Part shown: in pieces, positions 14,937 to 23,400 of the stretch | Position numbering within the stretch: the stretch's first letter is position 1 | How the letters are laid out: the number at the start of each line of letters is the position of its first letter | Assembly: GCA_002699125.1 (NCBI GenBank) | Contig: PABI01000115.1 | Location: forward strand, 19,145-83,144 | Source of the DNA: Anaerolineaceae bacterium | GTDB taxonomy: Bacteria; Chloroflexota; Anaerolineae; Promineifilales; Promineifilaceae | Length of the DNA: 64,000 nucleotides | Direction: 5' to 3' | Program-made: the position numbers and the translations under genes | The notes under the pieces: model-generated | Seen by the model: the letters and a program-made list of their open reading frames with translations, nothing else | The model's database searches: none | Told to the model about the DNA's origin: nothing

Positions 14937-15782
14937 TTATTCATAAACAATTTGGGTGCTCTGCAAATCAGCGTACCGTTCATCATTTTTTTGGATGTCC
15001 AGCACTTTTTTGATCTGTTTCATGCGCGGCACCATTTTGGAAAGTGGGATTTGATAATGTTTGGCGACGGCTGCCTGGGTAAGATTGCGCAGCTCCAGTT
15101 CGCTTATAATGAATTCGATGGCCGCAGCCCAGGCAGCGGGTTTGTCCAGCTTGGGTTGGTTAGCGGCTTTAAAATCGCGCCAGAGGGAACGGCCGTTCAG
15201 CAAAGCCATTGCCCCATAAGATCGTTCCTGCATCCCTGGAATGAGCAGTTCTTCCACGGGATCGGCCAGAGCTTCCTCGCGCACATTCATCTTGAGTAGG
15301 CCGCCATACAGGGCAAAGGGCAAAATCCAAGATTCACCGGGCATTTTGCCTTCATCGCTGAGCGTCTGTCCGGTGGCGATGAGACCGCGGGCCCGCCCGC
15401 CGGTCAGCGGCAGGTCAATGGTGGAGGGGTTGACGCTGACGATACGCCATTGTCCATCCACCTGGGTGAGGGTGACGGTGACCAGATCGTTGGCGGTATA
15501 GCTGTTTTGCTCGGAACCGGGTTCTGGCCAGGCGTATTCGATGTGGATGAAACGGCCGTTTTCCGTCTCCACCGCTCGCGTTACTCCCAATTGTTCTCGG
15601 CCCAGCACGGTCTTCAGCAAAATGTCGTAGACGTAGACGTCAAACAGATCCAGCATGGCCGCTGCCTGGCCGTCTGGCGTGAGCAGGGTGCGCATCGTGG
15701 CCGCGTCTTCCGTTAGCGTCGCCTCGATCAATTTTTCAACGACAGGCCACACCTCATCCCAAATGGTTTTTTCATCAATCAT
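14937..15782 (-). CDS. hypothetical protein with C-terminal HTH-like segment
   Basis: 281 aa from the ATG at 15782, which has GGAGAG five bases upstream; the open frame continues to 15809. The first 125 residues look like an NTF2/SnoaL-type or Cif-like alpha+beta domain (MIDEKTIWDEVWPVVEKLIE, then a strand VDGQWRIVSVNPSTIDLP). Residues about 225-270 read LRNLTQAAVAKHYQIPLSK, then VPRMKQIKKVL, which resembles a helix-turn-helix. No family is recognised with confidence. The last codons run into a repeat unit, so the C-terminus may have been altered. Confidence 0.6.
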   Translation of the reverse strand: MIDEKTIWDEVWPVVEKLIEATLTEDAATMRTLLTPDGQAAAMLDLFDVYVYDILLKTVLGREQLGVTRAVETENGRFIHIEYAWPEPGSEQNSYTANDLVTVTLTQVDGQWRIVSVNPSTIDLPLTGGRARGLIATGQTLSDEGKMPGESWILPFALYGGLLKMNVREEALADPVEELLIPGMQERSYGAMALLNGRSLWRDFKAANQPKLDKPAAWAAAIEFIISELELRNLTQAAVAKHYQIPLSKMVPRMKQIKKVLDIQKNDERYADLQSTQIVYE

Positions 15783-15898
15783 ATTTCTCTCCAAGCGCCT
15801 ATGCGCCAATTATACGCGGCTCGGGGCGCAATTTCATTCCAGAAGCGGCAAAGGTGAGCAATGACGCCAGGTTTGGTGACAAGAATCCAAACGGAATA

Positions 15899-15967
15899 GG
15901 ACGCAGATTACCATGATTGACCTAATTGGATTTTTCTCGATCAGGGTCATCAGGCAAATCAGCGTAC
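15899..15967. repeat. ACGCAGATTACC...AATCAGCGT repeat
   Basis: An imperfect inverted repeat beginning ACGCAGATTACCATGATT and ending GCAAATCAGCGTACC. A close relative is at 46557-46636, between the two YeeE genes. It lies between a minus-strand gene start and the end of the next minus-strand gene. Confidence 0.65.
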
Positions 15968-15974
15968 CATTCAT

Positions 15975-16892
15975 TTATAGTGTGTAGCTGTCTCCGGTTT
16001 GGGCAATGCGGAATTCGGCCTGGTGCACGGCCGTTTCTGCCGCGCTCCCCACATCCAAAACCGAATTTGTGTGGTTTAGATGGGTCAGCACCAGCCTGTC
16101 AGCCAGATGAGCAAATCGTTTCAGTGTGTCTGTCACCAATGGATGGGCAACCGGAGCGCGACCACCCAGCTCGTCTGGGCTGTAAAAGCTGGCATCTACC
16201 AGGGCCACATCCACGTTGGACAGCATCGCTTCTGCTTCGGGCCACTGGTCCCAGGCGTCGATGTCCGGCAGGTAGAGTAGCGATTTTTGTGGCCCTTGAA
16301 TGCGGAAAGCGACTGTGCCCACGCCCCATTCATCTCGGTGTGGCACGGGGACGGCCGTAACCACCAACCCATCTCCTAAATCCACCGTCGCGCCACCCGG
16401 CATTGGTCTAAAATCCAGCTCCGCCACTAACGGCGACCACAGCGCAGTTCCCCGCAGCAAATCGCACAGCGCCGGCGTGGCGTAAACCGGCAGATCGTTG
16501 ACAAACATCGCCTCTTTGCTCAACTGCGGCAGCCCGCCAATGTGGCCCATATGGGCGTGGGTCAGGAAAATGCCGTCAGGTTGGCGCAGCCGATTTTCCC
16601 GCTGCGAATGCGGCCCCAGCACCCCCGCCAGCAAATTCAGCTGAAACTTAATGTCCGGCGTGGCATCAATCAAATAAACTTTCGCTTTTCCTCTGTGCTC
16701 CTCTGCGTCTTCTCCGCGCAACGCTGCGTTCCTCTTATCCACAATTCCCAAACAAGCCGCATACTGCCCCCGCGATGGATCGTCAAATGCGGCCGTACAC
16801 CGCGCACAGGTGCAGCCCGCATGGGGCAGCCCCGCATCTTGCATATTGCCGAGGATTACGGCCGTTACTGAATTTTGAGGAAAAGTTAACAT
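15975..16892 (-). CDS. MBL-fold metallo-hydrolase, PqqB-like
   Basis: About 305 aa from the ATG at 16892; upstream codons come from a GTGAAT repeat and are unlikely to be translated. N-terminal AVILGNMQDAGLPHAGCTC is PqqB-like; IFLTHAHMGHIGGL is the metal motif with Gly where most MBL proteins have Asp, as in PqqB relatives; LLYLPDIDAWDQW and a final LVLTHLNHTN follow. No other pqq genes are near, so a role in pyrroloquinoline quinone synthesis is unlikely. Residues encoded by about 16683-16740 (NAALRGEDAEEHRGKAK) are a translated copy of the CCGCGGAG-type intergenic repeat, sitting between the conserved GIVD and VYLIDATPD strands. Confidence 0.78.
   Translation of the reverse strand: MLTFPQNSVTAVILGNMQDAGLPHAGCTCARCTAAFDDPSRGQYAACLGIVDKRNAALRGEDAEEHRGKAKVYLIDATPDIKFQLNLLAGVLGPHSQRENRLRQPDGIFLTHAHMGHIGGLPQLSKEAMFVNDLPVYATPALCDLLRGTALWSPLVAELDFRPMPGGATVDLGDGLVVTAVPVPHRDEWGVGTVAFRIQGPQKSLLYLPDIDAWDQWPEAEAMLSNVDVALVDASFYSPDELGGRAPVAHPLVTDTLKRFAHLADRLVLTHLNHTNSVLDVGSAAETAVHQAEFRIAQTGDSYTL
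16683..16740. repeat. intergenic-type repeat embedded in frame in the PqqB-like gene
   Basis: The segment CTTTTCCTCTGTGCTCCTCT through CTCCGCGCAACGCTGCGTTC has the style of the repeats at 32822-32896 and 33453-33496. It keeps the reading frame and adds about 17 residues at a surface-loop position between two core strands. Confidence 0.65.
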
Positions 16893-16895
16893 AAC

Positions 16896-16945
16896 TACTT
16901 GTGAATGGTGAATAATGAATGGTGAATTGTGAATGATTTCTCCGT
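16896..16945. repeat. GTGAAT-type degenerate repeat
   Basis: Successive copies of GTGAATGGTGAATAATGAAT and related words. The same family occurs at 31225-31325, 56704-56745 and 57013-57060. It lies just before the PqqB-like start. Confidence 0.65.
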
Positions 16946-17058
16946 AATTGACAATTCGTATCACGCGAATCACAATTAGCCCACGCCAGAGACTACCCCT
17001 CTGCGGCTCCAAGCAACCAGTGGTTGCACCTCTGCGTTAAATTCTTTAGGAGAAAACC

Positions 17059-18237
17059 ATGAAACCTCTCTCAACCAAACTCAGCAGCATCCCCGCCTCC
17101 ATGACCCTGGCGGTGAACGACAAGGCCAAGGCGATGCAGCGCGCCGGGCAGGATGTGATTGCTCTGGCAGGCGGCGATCCTGATTTTGACACGCCGGATC
17201 ATATTGTGGAAGCGGCCGTTTCTGCCCTGCACAATGGCCACACCCACTACCCCGCACCGATGATTGGTCTGCCGCAAACGTTGGAAGCCATCGCCGCCAA
17301 AATGCACCGCGACAACCAGATTCCTATCGACGATCCGCGCCACCAGATCATCGTGACACCGGGCGGCAAGTGGGCGCTCTACCTGGCGCTGGCCGCTATC
17401 ACCAATCCGGGGGATGAGATTTTGGTGCTGGAGCCGTACTGGGTCTCCTACCCGCCGATGGTGACGCTGACGGGCGGCACGCCGGTGTTTGTCAGCCTGC
17501 CTAGCGAGGACAACTTCCGCATCACCGCCGAGCGGCTGCGGGCCAAAGTGACGCCGCGCACCAAGGCGATCATGGTCAACAATCCGTGCAATCCCACCGG
17601 GCGCGTCCTTACCGAGGCAGAGCGGGATGCCATTGTGGAAGTGGCCCAGGAAGCGGACCTGTACGTGATTGCCGATGAGATTTATGAGAAGCTGGTGTTT
17701 GACGGCCGTACCCATCTCTCCATCGCCGCTGCCCCCGGCATGGCCGAACGCACCCTCACGGCTAACGGCCTCACCAAATCATACGCCATGACCGGCTGGC
17801 GGCTGGGCTGGCTGGTAGGGCCGCCGGACATCATCCGGCTGGCCACAAAGCAGAACGGCCAATCCGTCTCCTGTGCCGCCACGTTTACCATGCACGCCTG
17901 CGTGGCCGCGCTTAATGGCCCGCAGGACAACATCGTCACGATGCGCGACGCTTACCAGCAGCGGCGGAACTTCATGGTGGCGGCATTGAACGCGATTGAA
18001 GGCGTGGAATGCCGCTCGATTGAAGGGGCGTTTTACCTGTTTCCCCGCTTCCCCCACAGCCAGAAAAACAGCCTGGAACTGGCCGATGCCCTGCTGGAAA
18101 AAGCCCAGATTGCCGCCACGCCGGGTATCGCCTTTGGCCAAAGCGGCGAAGGCCACCTACGCTTCGCCATCTCCACTGCCCAGGCCGATTTGGAACGGGC
18201 GGCGGAGCGGTTGGCCAGGGTCGCACCGTTTTTGTAA
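17059..18237 (+). CDS. class I/II PLP aminotransferase (aspartate aminotransferase family)
   Basis: 392 aa with AGGAG before the ATG. Seen: IALAGGDPDFDTPDHIVEAA, GGKWALYLALAA, EPYWVSYPPMV, VNNPCNPTGRVL with the conserved Asn, VIADEIYEKLVFDG with the PLP-ring Asp and Tyr, the Schiff-base lysine in LTKSYAMTGWRLGW, and HLRFAIST with the carboxylate-binding Arg. This is the subgroup-I family (aspartate, tyrosine or prephenate aminotransferases). Between pgk and the SerA-like gene it could supply the transamination step of a serine-related route, but specificity cannot be read from sequence. Confidence 0.92.
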   Translation: MKPLSTKLSSIPASMTLAVNDKAKAMQRAGQDVIALAGGDPDFDTPDHIVEAAVSALHNGHTHYPAPMIGLPQTLEAIAAKMHRDNQIPIDDPRHQIIVTPGGKWALYLALAAITNPGDEILVLEPYWVSYPPMVTLTGGTPVFVSLPSEDNFRITAERLRAKVTPRTKAIMVNNPCNPTGRVLTEAERDAIVEVAQEADLYVIADEIYEKLVFDGRTHLSIAAAPGMAERTLTANGLTKSYAMTGWRLGWLVGPPDIIRLATKQNGQSVSCAATFTMHACVAALNGPQDNIVTMRDAYQQRRNFMVAALNAIEGVECRSIEGAFYLFPRFPHSQKNSLELADALLEKAQIAATPGIAFGQSGEGHLRFAISTAQADLERAAERLARVAPFL

Positions 18238-18515
18238 TCGGTAATCGGTGAACCGTAATCGGTGATCGGTGGCGTAGGGGCGAGGCGGTGCGATCTAACT
18301 TTGGGCAAACAAAACGCCGCTTCTCGCACCGCCTCGCCCAATTGTCGCCACCCCGCAACCATTGCCATTCCCCACATACCCAAAATTCCCCAGCCGTTCC
18401 ACACCGAACGGCAGGCAAGGGTGTTGGTAGTTGGTAGGCCAGTATTGGGCGAGGCAACCCGGTGGCGAGACAGTACGTTGGGCAACGATTTGATCGGGTT
18501 GCCTCGCCCCTACAC
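18238..18515. repeat. repeat-filled intergenic region
   Basis: It starts with tandem variants of AATCGGT/AACCGTAATCGGTG (18238-18272). Then come two long inverted repeats: GGGCGAGGCGGTGCGA (18278-18293) with TCGCACCGCCTCGCCC (18324-18339), and GGGCGAGGCAACCCG (18447-18461) with CGGGTTGCCTCGCCC (18495-18509). The two share a GGGCGAGGC end. They lie between convergent genes and may end transcription from both sides. No gene is seen. Confidence 0.75.
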
Positions 18516-18522
18516 ATCCCCG

Positions 18523-20289
18523 TTATTCATCCAACAAATAGACCGGCTCACCGTAGAAGCGGATGCCGCCTTTGCCTTGTTTTTCCACCAGCAGCTCGTG
18601 CAGCCAGCGGTTTTTCTCGCGCAAGGACAAATCAGACTTCAGCACGGAGAGATCGGCGTTGAGGCGCAAAATCCGGCCGGGGATGATAAAACGCGTGATA
18701 CCGGCCGGGAATAAACGGCCGCTTGACAACGTTGCCTGCATCACCTGATTTACCGTATATTCGGGGAAAATCACCACGGCCGCCAGCGCCTCATATTCGT
18801 TTTTCAGGCTAAGGATGTTGCTGTTGAGCGTGCGGTCCACGTGCCCTGCCTCGATGTACGCCTCGGTGAACTGGTTCAGTGCCTCTAGCCGGTTGACCCC
18901 TTGGGCTGGATAAATGAGAAAAACGCGATTGTCAATCGTTTGCACATAGCATAAACCACCATACTCAAACATCTCGTCCGGGGCGCGTTCGATATTGGTT
19001 TCTACCATGGTGATGTTGGGCAGGCTGCGCAGCAGCCCCAGCAAGCCATCTACCTGCACCCGGCAGATGACGTGGTACCAGGTGTGCAGCCCCAGTCCGT
19101 CTTCAGTAGAGATGACCTGCACGATGCCGTGTTTGTAGCCCAGCTGCTTCAGGGCAGTGGTTCGGGTTGCACCATCAAGGACGATGTAACGGCCGTCTTC
19201 ACTTTCCACAACCACTGGCGGATTACCCAACGTGCCATCCTTCTCCAGCCGACCCGCCAACCTGTCCACGCGCTTCTGGTCAAAATGTTCGTGCGGCACC
19301 ACCTTATCCATCGGCACCACCCGCAGCGGCAGCACCGTGCTGACCTCCACCTCCTGGAAAAACTCAATGATTTGCTCGGCCAGCGTGATGGAGGCTGCCA
19401 AAAAGGCATCATCGGTGCTGGCGCCAATGCGCGGCGTGGCAATTACCTGCGGATGTTCAATCAGCGCCCGATTAGGCAGTGGTGCCGTTTGAAATACATC
19501 CAGCGCGGCCCCGGCAATGCCGCCGGCTTGCAACGTTTCCAGCAGGGCAGCTTCGTCGATAAGCCCGCCGCGTGCTGTGTTGATGAGATAGGCGGTGCGC
19601 TTCATCTTTGCCAGCTGCTCCGCGCCAATCATGTGGCGCGTCTCGTCCCGCAGCGGCACGTGCAGGCTAATAAAGTCCGCTTTTTGCAGCATTTCATCCA
19701 AATCGACCCGCTTGATATTGTCTTGCAGCCGCAGCTCCGGCGTGACGGATGGCTCGTTTACCAGCAGCTTCATGCCAAACGCCTCGGCCCGAATAGCCAC
19801 CTCGCGGCCAATACGGCCGAATCCCACAATGCCCAACGTCTTGCCCGATAAACCGGTGCCTACCAGATGCTGGCTGTCCCACTCGCCGGCCATCAGGCTG
19901 GAGTAGGCGCGCGGCAGGCGGCGGGCCAGGGAGAGCAGCAGCCCCATTGTGTGCTCGGCCACGGCTAGCGTGTTGGCATCGGGGCAGTTAAGCACGGCCA
20001 CCTCTTTTTCCTGGGCGTAGGGCACGTCGATATTTTCAAATCCGGCCCCGGCCCGGCCTATGAGCCGCAGGTTCAGGGCGTGGTCAATCAGATCGGCCGT
20101 CACGTGGGTCTGATTTTCCACCACGAGGGCGTCGTACTCATGCACAATGTCCAGCAGCGCATCGTGGCTCAGGTTGGTCTTCACGGTGACATCCATCTGC
20201 TCTTGCAGCATGTTGAGGCCAATTTCGTGAATGGGATCGCAAATTAGGATGTGGGGGCGACGGCCGTCTTGCCGATTCATGACTGCCAT
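18523..20289 (-). CDS. D-3-phosphoglycerate dehydrogenase-like domain fused to a ParB/Srx-fold (SerK/SbnI-like) domain
   Basis: 588 aa from the ATG at 20289, which has GGAGG upstream. Residues 1-320 are a D-2-hydroxyacid dehydrogenase (RAGAGFENIDVPYA, GIVGFGRIGREVA, YLINTARGGLIDEAAL). Arg240 is present, but the catalytic Glu position reads LDVFQTAP (Glu to Ala269) and the catalytic His position reads ATPRIGAST (His to Arg287). Residues 325-400 (VVPHEHFDQKRVDRLAGRL, GRYIVLDGATRTTALKQLG) fit the ParB/sulfiredoxin fold of SerK and SbnI, which phosphorylate free L-serine. The last 170 residues match no family I can name. Role proposed: a serine kinase or sensor with a dehydrogenase-derived regulatory domain. 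This is inference. Confidence 0.8.
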   Translation of the reverse strand: MAVMNRQDGRRPHILICDPIHEIGLNMLQEQMDVTVKTNLSHDALLDIVHEYDALVVENQTHVTADLIDHALNLRLIGRAGAGFENIDVPYAQEKEVAVLNCPDANTLAVAEHTMGLLLSLARRLPRAYSSLMAGEWDSQHLVGTGLSGKTLGIVGFGRIGREVAIRAEAFGMKLLVNEPSVTPELRLQDNIKRVDLDEMLQKADFISLHVPLRDETRHMIGAEQLAKMKRTAYLINTARGGLIDEAALLETLQAGGIAGAALDVFQTAPLPNRALIEHPQVIATPRIGASTDDAFLAASITLAEQIIEFFQEVEVSTVLPLRVVPMDKVVPHEHFDQKRVDRLAGRLEKDGTLGNPPVVVESEDGRYIVLDGATRTTALKQLGYKHGIVQVISTEDGLGLHTWYHVICRVQVDGLLGLLRSLPNITMVETNIERAPDEMFEYGGLCYVQTIDNRVFLIYPAQGVNRLEALNQFTEAYIEAGHVDRTLNSNILSLKNEYEALAAVVIFPEYTVNQVMQATLSSGRLFPAGITRFIIPGRILRLNADLSVLKSDLSLREKNRWLHELLVEKQGKGGIRFYGEPVYLLDE

Positions 20290-20321
20290 AGTGGGTTTCC
20301 TCCAATTGGATAAGTGGCGAA

Positions 20322-20327
20322 AGTATA
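20322..20327 (-). promoter_or_regulatory. -10 box of the SerA-like gene
   Basis: On the minus strand the bases read TGT followed by TATACT, an extended -10 box about 32 bp upstream of the start codon. No good -35 is visible. Confidence 0.5.
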
Positions 20328-20419
20328 ACAAGATTCGTTTCATTCGGCAGAAACGAACTCTCTTTTTGAACCTTTAGTGGGTTCTGCACTACACTTGGGC
20401 AGGTTTTTTGAAATTGTCG

Positions 20420-20476
20420 GTAGGGGCAATCCCCCGTGATTGCCCAAAGTGGGCGGCCACGGAGGGCCGCCCCTAC
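20420..20476. repeat. cruciform-type repeat GTAGGGGC...GCCCCTAC
   Basis: Outer arms GTAGGGGC (20420-20427) and GCCCCTAC (20469-20476) enclose two hairpins, GGGCAATC/GATTGCCC and GGGCGGCC/GGCCGCCC. It ends 14 bp before the next start codon, leaving no room for a conventional promoter there. Confidence 0.75.
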
Positions 20477-20490
20477 CTTTGTTGTGCATT

Positions 20491-23400
20491 ATGTCAAGAT
20501 TTCGTCAACGAGTCATCAATTGGTGGCCATTTCTACTGCTAACCTTGTGGGGAATCCCGCTCATTACGCCGCTGCTGCGCTGGACGGCCGTCACCTGCAC
20601 CCACGACGGTCATTTACATTACCATCGCGTGGCCGCCATGCGCCACGCCTGGGAAAACGGCCTCTTTTTTACGCGCTGGCTGCCCGATTTGGCCTTTGGC
20701 TACGGCTACCCATTTTTTGTCTATCGTGAACCGCTGCCACTGTATGCTGTGCTGGGGCCACACTTGCTGGGGCTGCCGCTGCCGGCGGCGACCAATTTAT
20801 TTTACATCGTCACCATTTTGGCCTGTGGCTGGTTCATGTTTTTATGGGTGCGTGACGTGCTGGGCAGCTGGGCGGGTCTCGTAGCGGGTGTGGTCTACAT
20901 GGCTGCGCCTTATGTGCTGGTCGATGCGTTAATTCGGGGCAACTCACCGGAGTCGGCAGCCCTGCCGCTGTTTCCACTGCTGCTGTGGGCCGGGCGGCGC
21001 TGGCTGTTGGATGGTGGGGCGAAGTGGTTTGGCACGGCCGTCTTCGGCCTGATCCTCCTCGCCTTTAGCCACAACATCTCCCTGCTCATCTTCACACCAA
21101 CGCTGGGAGTTTACCTGCTGGCGCTGGCCTGGCTGCATCGCCTCAACTGGCGGCTGTGGCTTACCCGGCTGGTGCTGCTGTTTGGCCTGGGGCTGGGCAC
21201 GACGATTTTCTACACAGGCGGCGCGCTGCTAGAAATTAATAACGTCACCCTGGAACAATCCACCACCACGCGCAACAACGATTTCCGCTTCAACTTTACC
21301 TCTCCTGTCGAAATTTTGGCTCCCGTGCCGCCGGAGGACCCCTCGCTGCTGAATCCGCCGCTGCCGTTTAGGCTGGGCTGGGTGCCGCTGGGGTTGGCGA
21401 TTTTGGGTGTGGGAATCGCGGTTTTTACAGCTTTTAGAAAAAAAGAGTTTAGAGATTGGAGATTGGCGATCAACGAGTCTGATCAATCTCCAATTCCTAA
21501 TCTCCAATCTCCTACAAAGGAAGCTCAGTGGCATGTTGTGCTCATGGTTTTTGCCACGGCCGTTTTCCTTTTCATGTCTCTCCCCGTCTCACGCTTTATC
21601 TGGGAGGGGCTGCCGCTGATTGATTTTGTGCAGTTTCCCTGGCGTTTTGTGGGGCGGGCGGCGCTGCCTGTGGCGTTTCTGGCTGGGGTTCCGTTTTTCT
21701 TTTTTCAACGCAGAGGCGCGGAGGCGCAGAGAGGGCAGTGGTTGGTAACCGGATTAGTTGGGTTAGCCGTGGGATTGTTAGTGTTGGAAGCAATACCGGC
21801 GGTTTATCCGAATATTTGTGGTGAGGAGCCGTTTCCGACAATTAACAAGGTGCACAGTTACGAGCGTAACACGGGGTTGGTAGGGGTTGATCCGGAGGGC
21901 AGCTATTTCCCGCGCACAGTGGAGGAACGGCCGTCTGGTTCACCCCTCGAAGCAGATTATCTGGCGAACGAAACACCAGAGCGGTTGGATACGGCCGTTT
22001 TCCCTCCAGGCACCAGCGTCGAATCCATCGAATACGACAATCTGCGCGTAACTGCCCAAATCAACAGCCCGGAACCGTTCACCGCCCGCTACCTCTCGTT
22101 TGATTTTCCCGGCTGGGTGGCGCTGGTGGACGGCCGTCCGGTGCCCATCACCCCGGAAGACCCCAGCGGCCTCATCACCTTCCCCGTTCCCGCTGGTAGC
22201 CATTCCATTTTGGTCCAATGGCAATCTACCCCGACTCGCACTCTCCTGCTTGGCCTGAGTTTGTTCTCGCTGGCCGGAGTGTTGGTGGTTGGGTTGGTTC
22301 TGGCAAAAAGCCGGTCATCGGTAAGCGGTAAACGGTTATCGGTTATCGGCGAACGGTCAACGCTCCGACCACTGATTACTGATTACCGATTACTGATTAC
22401 GATTGCTCTGTTGCTGATCGCGGGCAAGCTCATTCTCGATAACACAGAAACATCGCTGCGGCGGGTGGCTGGACCGGATGTGACACATGCGGCCGTTCTG
22501 CAAGCCGCTGAGTTACGCTTAGAGGGATACAACTTGAGCCGGACGGCCGTTCCTTCCGGCGAACTTTTTGACATTGATCTGGCCTGGAACACAATTGATG
22601 CTCCCCAGGCGCAGTACCAGTCCAACGTCTGGCTGGAAGGGCCAGATGGCCTTGTTTGGAGTGATTTGGATACGCACCGGCCACGCCTTTACGAAGATAC
22701 GTCAGACACCCGCTTCTGGCTGCCGGGGCAGTGGGCCTGGGACAGCCGTGAGGTGGTTGTGCTGCGCGGCACGCCGCCGGGTCAATACGACATCATCCTG
22801 ACGCTGTTTGATTTAGCCACCTTGCAGCCGGTCACTTTGTTGGATGAAAATGGCGCGGTGCTGGGGCCAACGGCCGTTCTGGGCCAGATCACCATCACCG
22901 AGTCGGAATCAACCAGGGAATCCCCGGACGCGCTGGGGCAAATTGAGGGCATACCGCTGCTAGAGTTCCGGCAGGATCGGGCGGCGGCGGTGCCGGGGGA
23001 TGTGGTGTTATTAACCTTTTTCTGGCAACGGCCGTCTGACGTCCCATCGACCCAGAATTTCAACCTTGAATTGCGCGCTGCCTCAGATGAGGTGTCTTTT
23101 ACCTGGGAACTGCCTTTCACGCTGCCCAGCTATCCCCCGACCGATTGGCCTGCACAGGCCACCATTCGCGGCCAACACTTGCTGCGTTTGCCTGCGGGGT
23201 TAAGTTCTGGCAGCTATCGCTTTGTTGCCGGTGGCCTGGTGCTGGGTGAGATTGAGGTAACTGCGCCTGATCGAGTGTTTGAGGCGGTTGAGATGGAAAC
23301 GGCCGTGTCCGCCACCTTCACCCAAGACAACCAACCGCTCATCACCCTAGTCGGCATCACCCAATCTCCAACCCTTGCCCTGAGCGGAGTCGAAGGGTCC

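Noticed and set aside
19072..19851. Plus-strand ORF of 259 aa within the SerA-like gene
   Set aside because: A shadow of the minus-strand gene with its NAD motif and ribosome site. The composition is Arg/Gln/His-rich, as in antisense frames.
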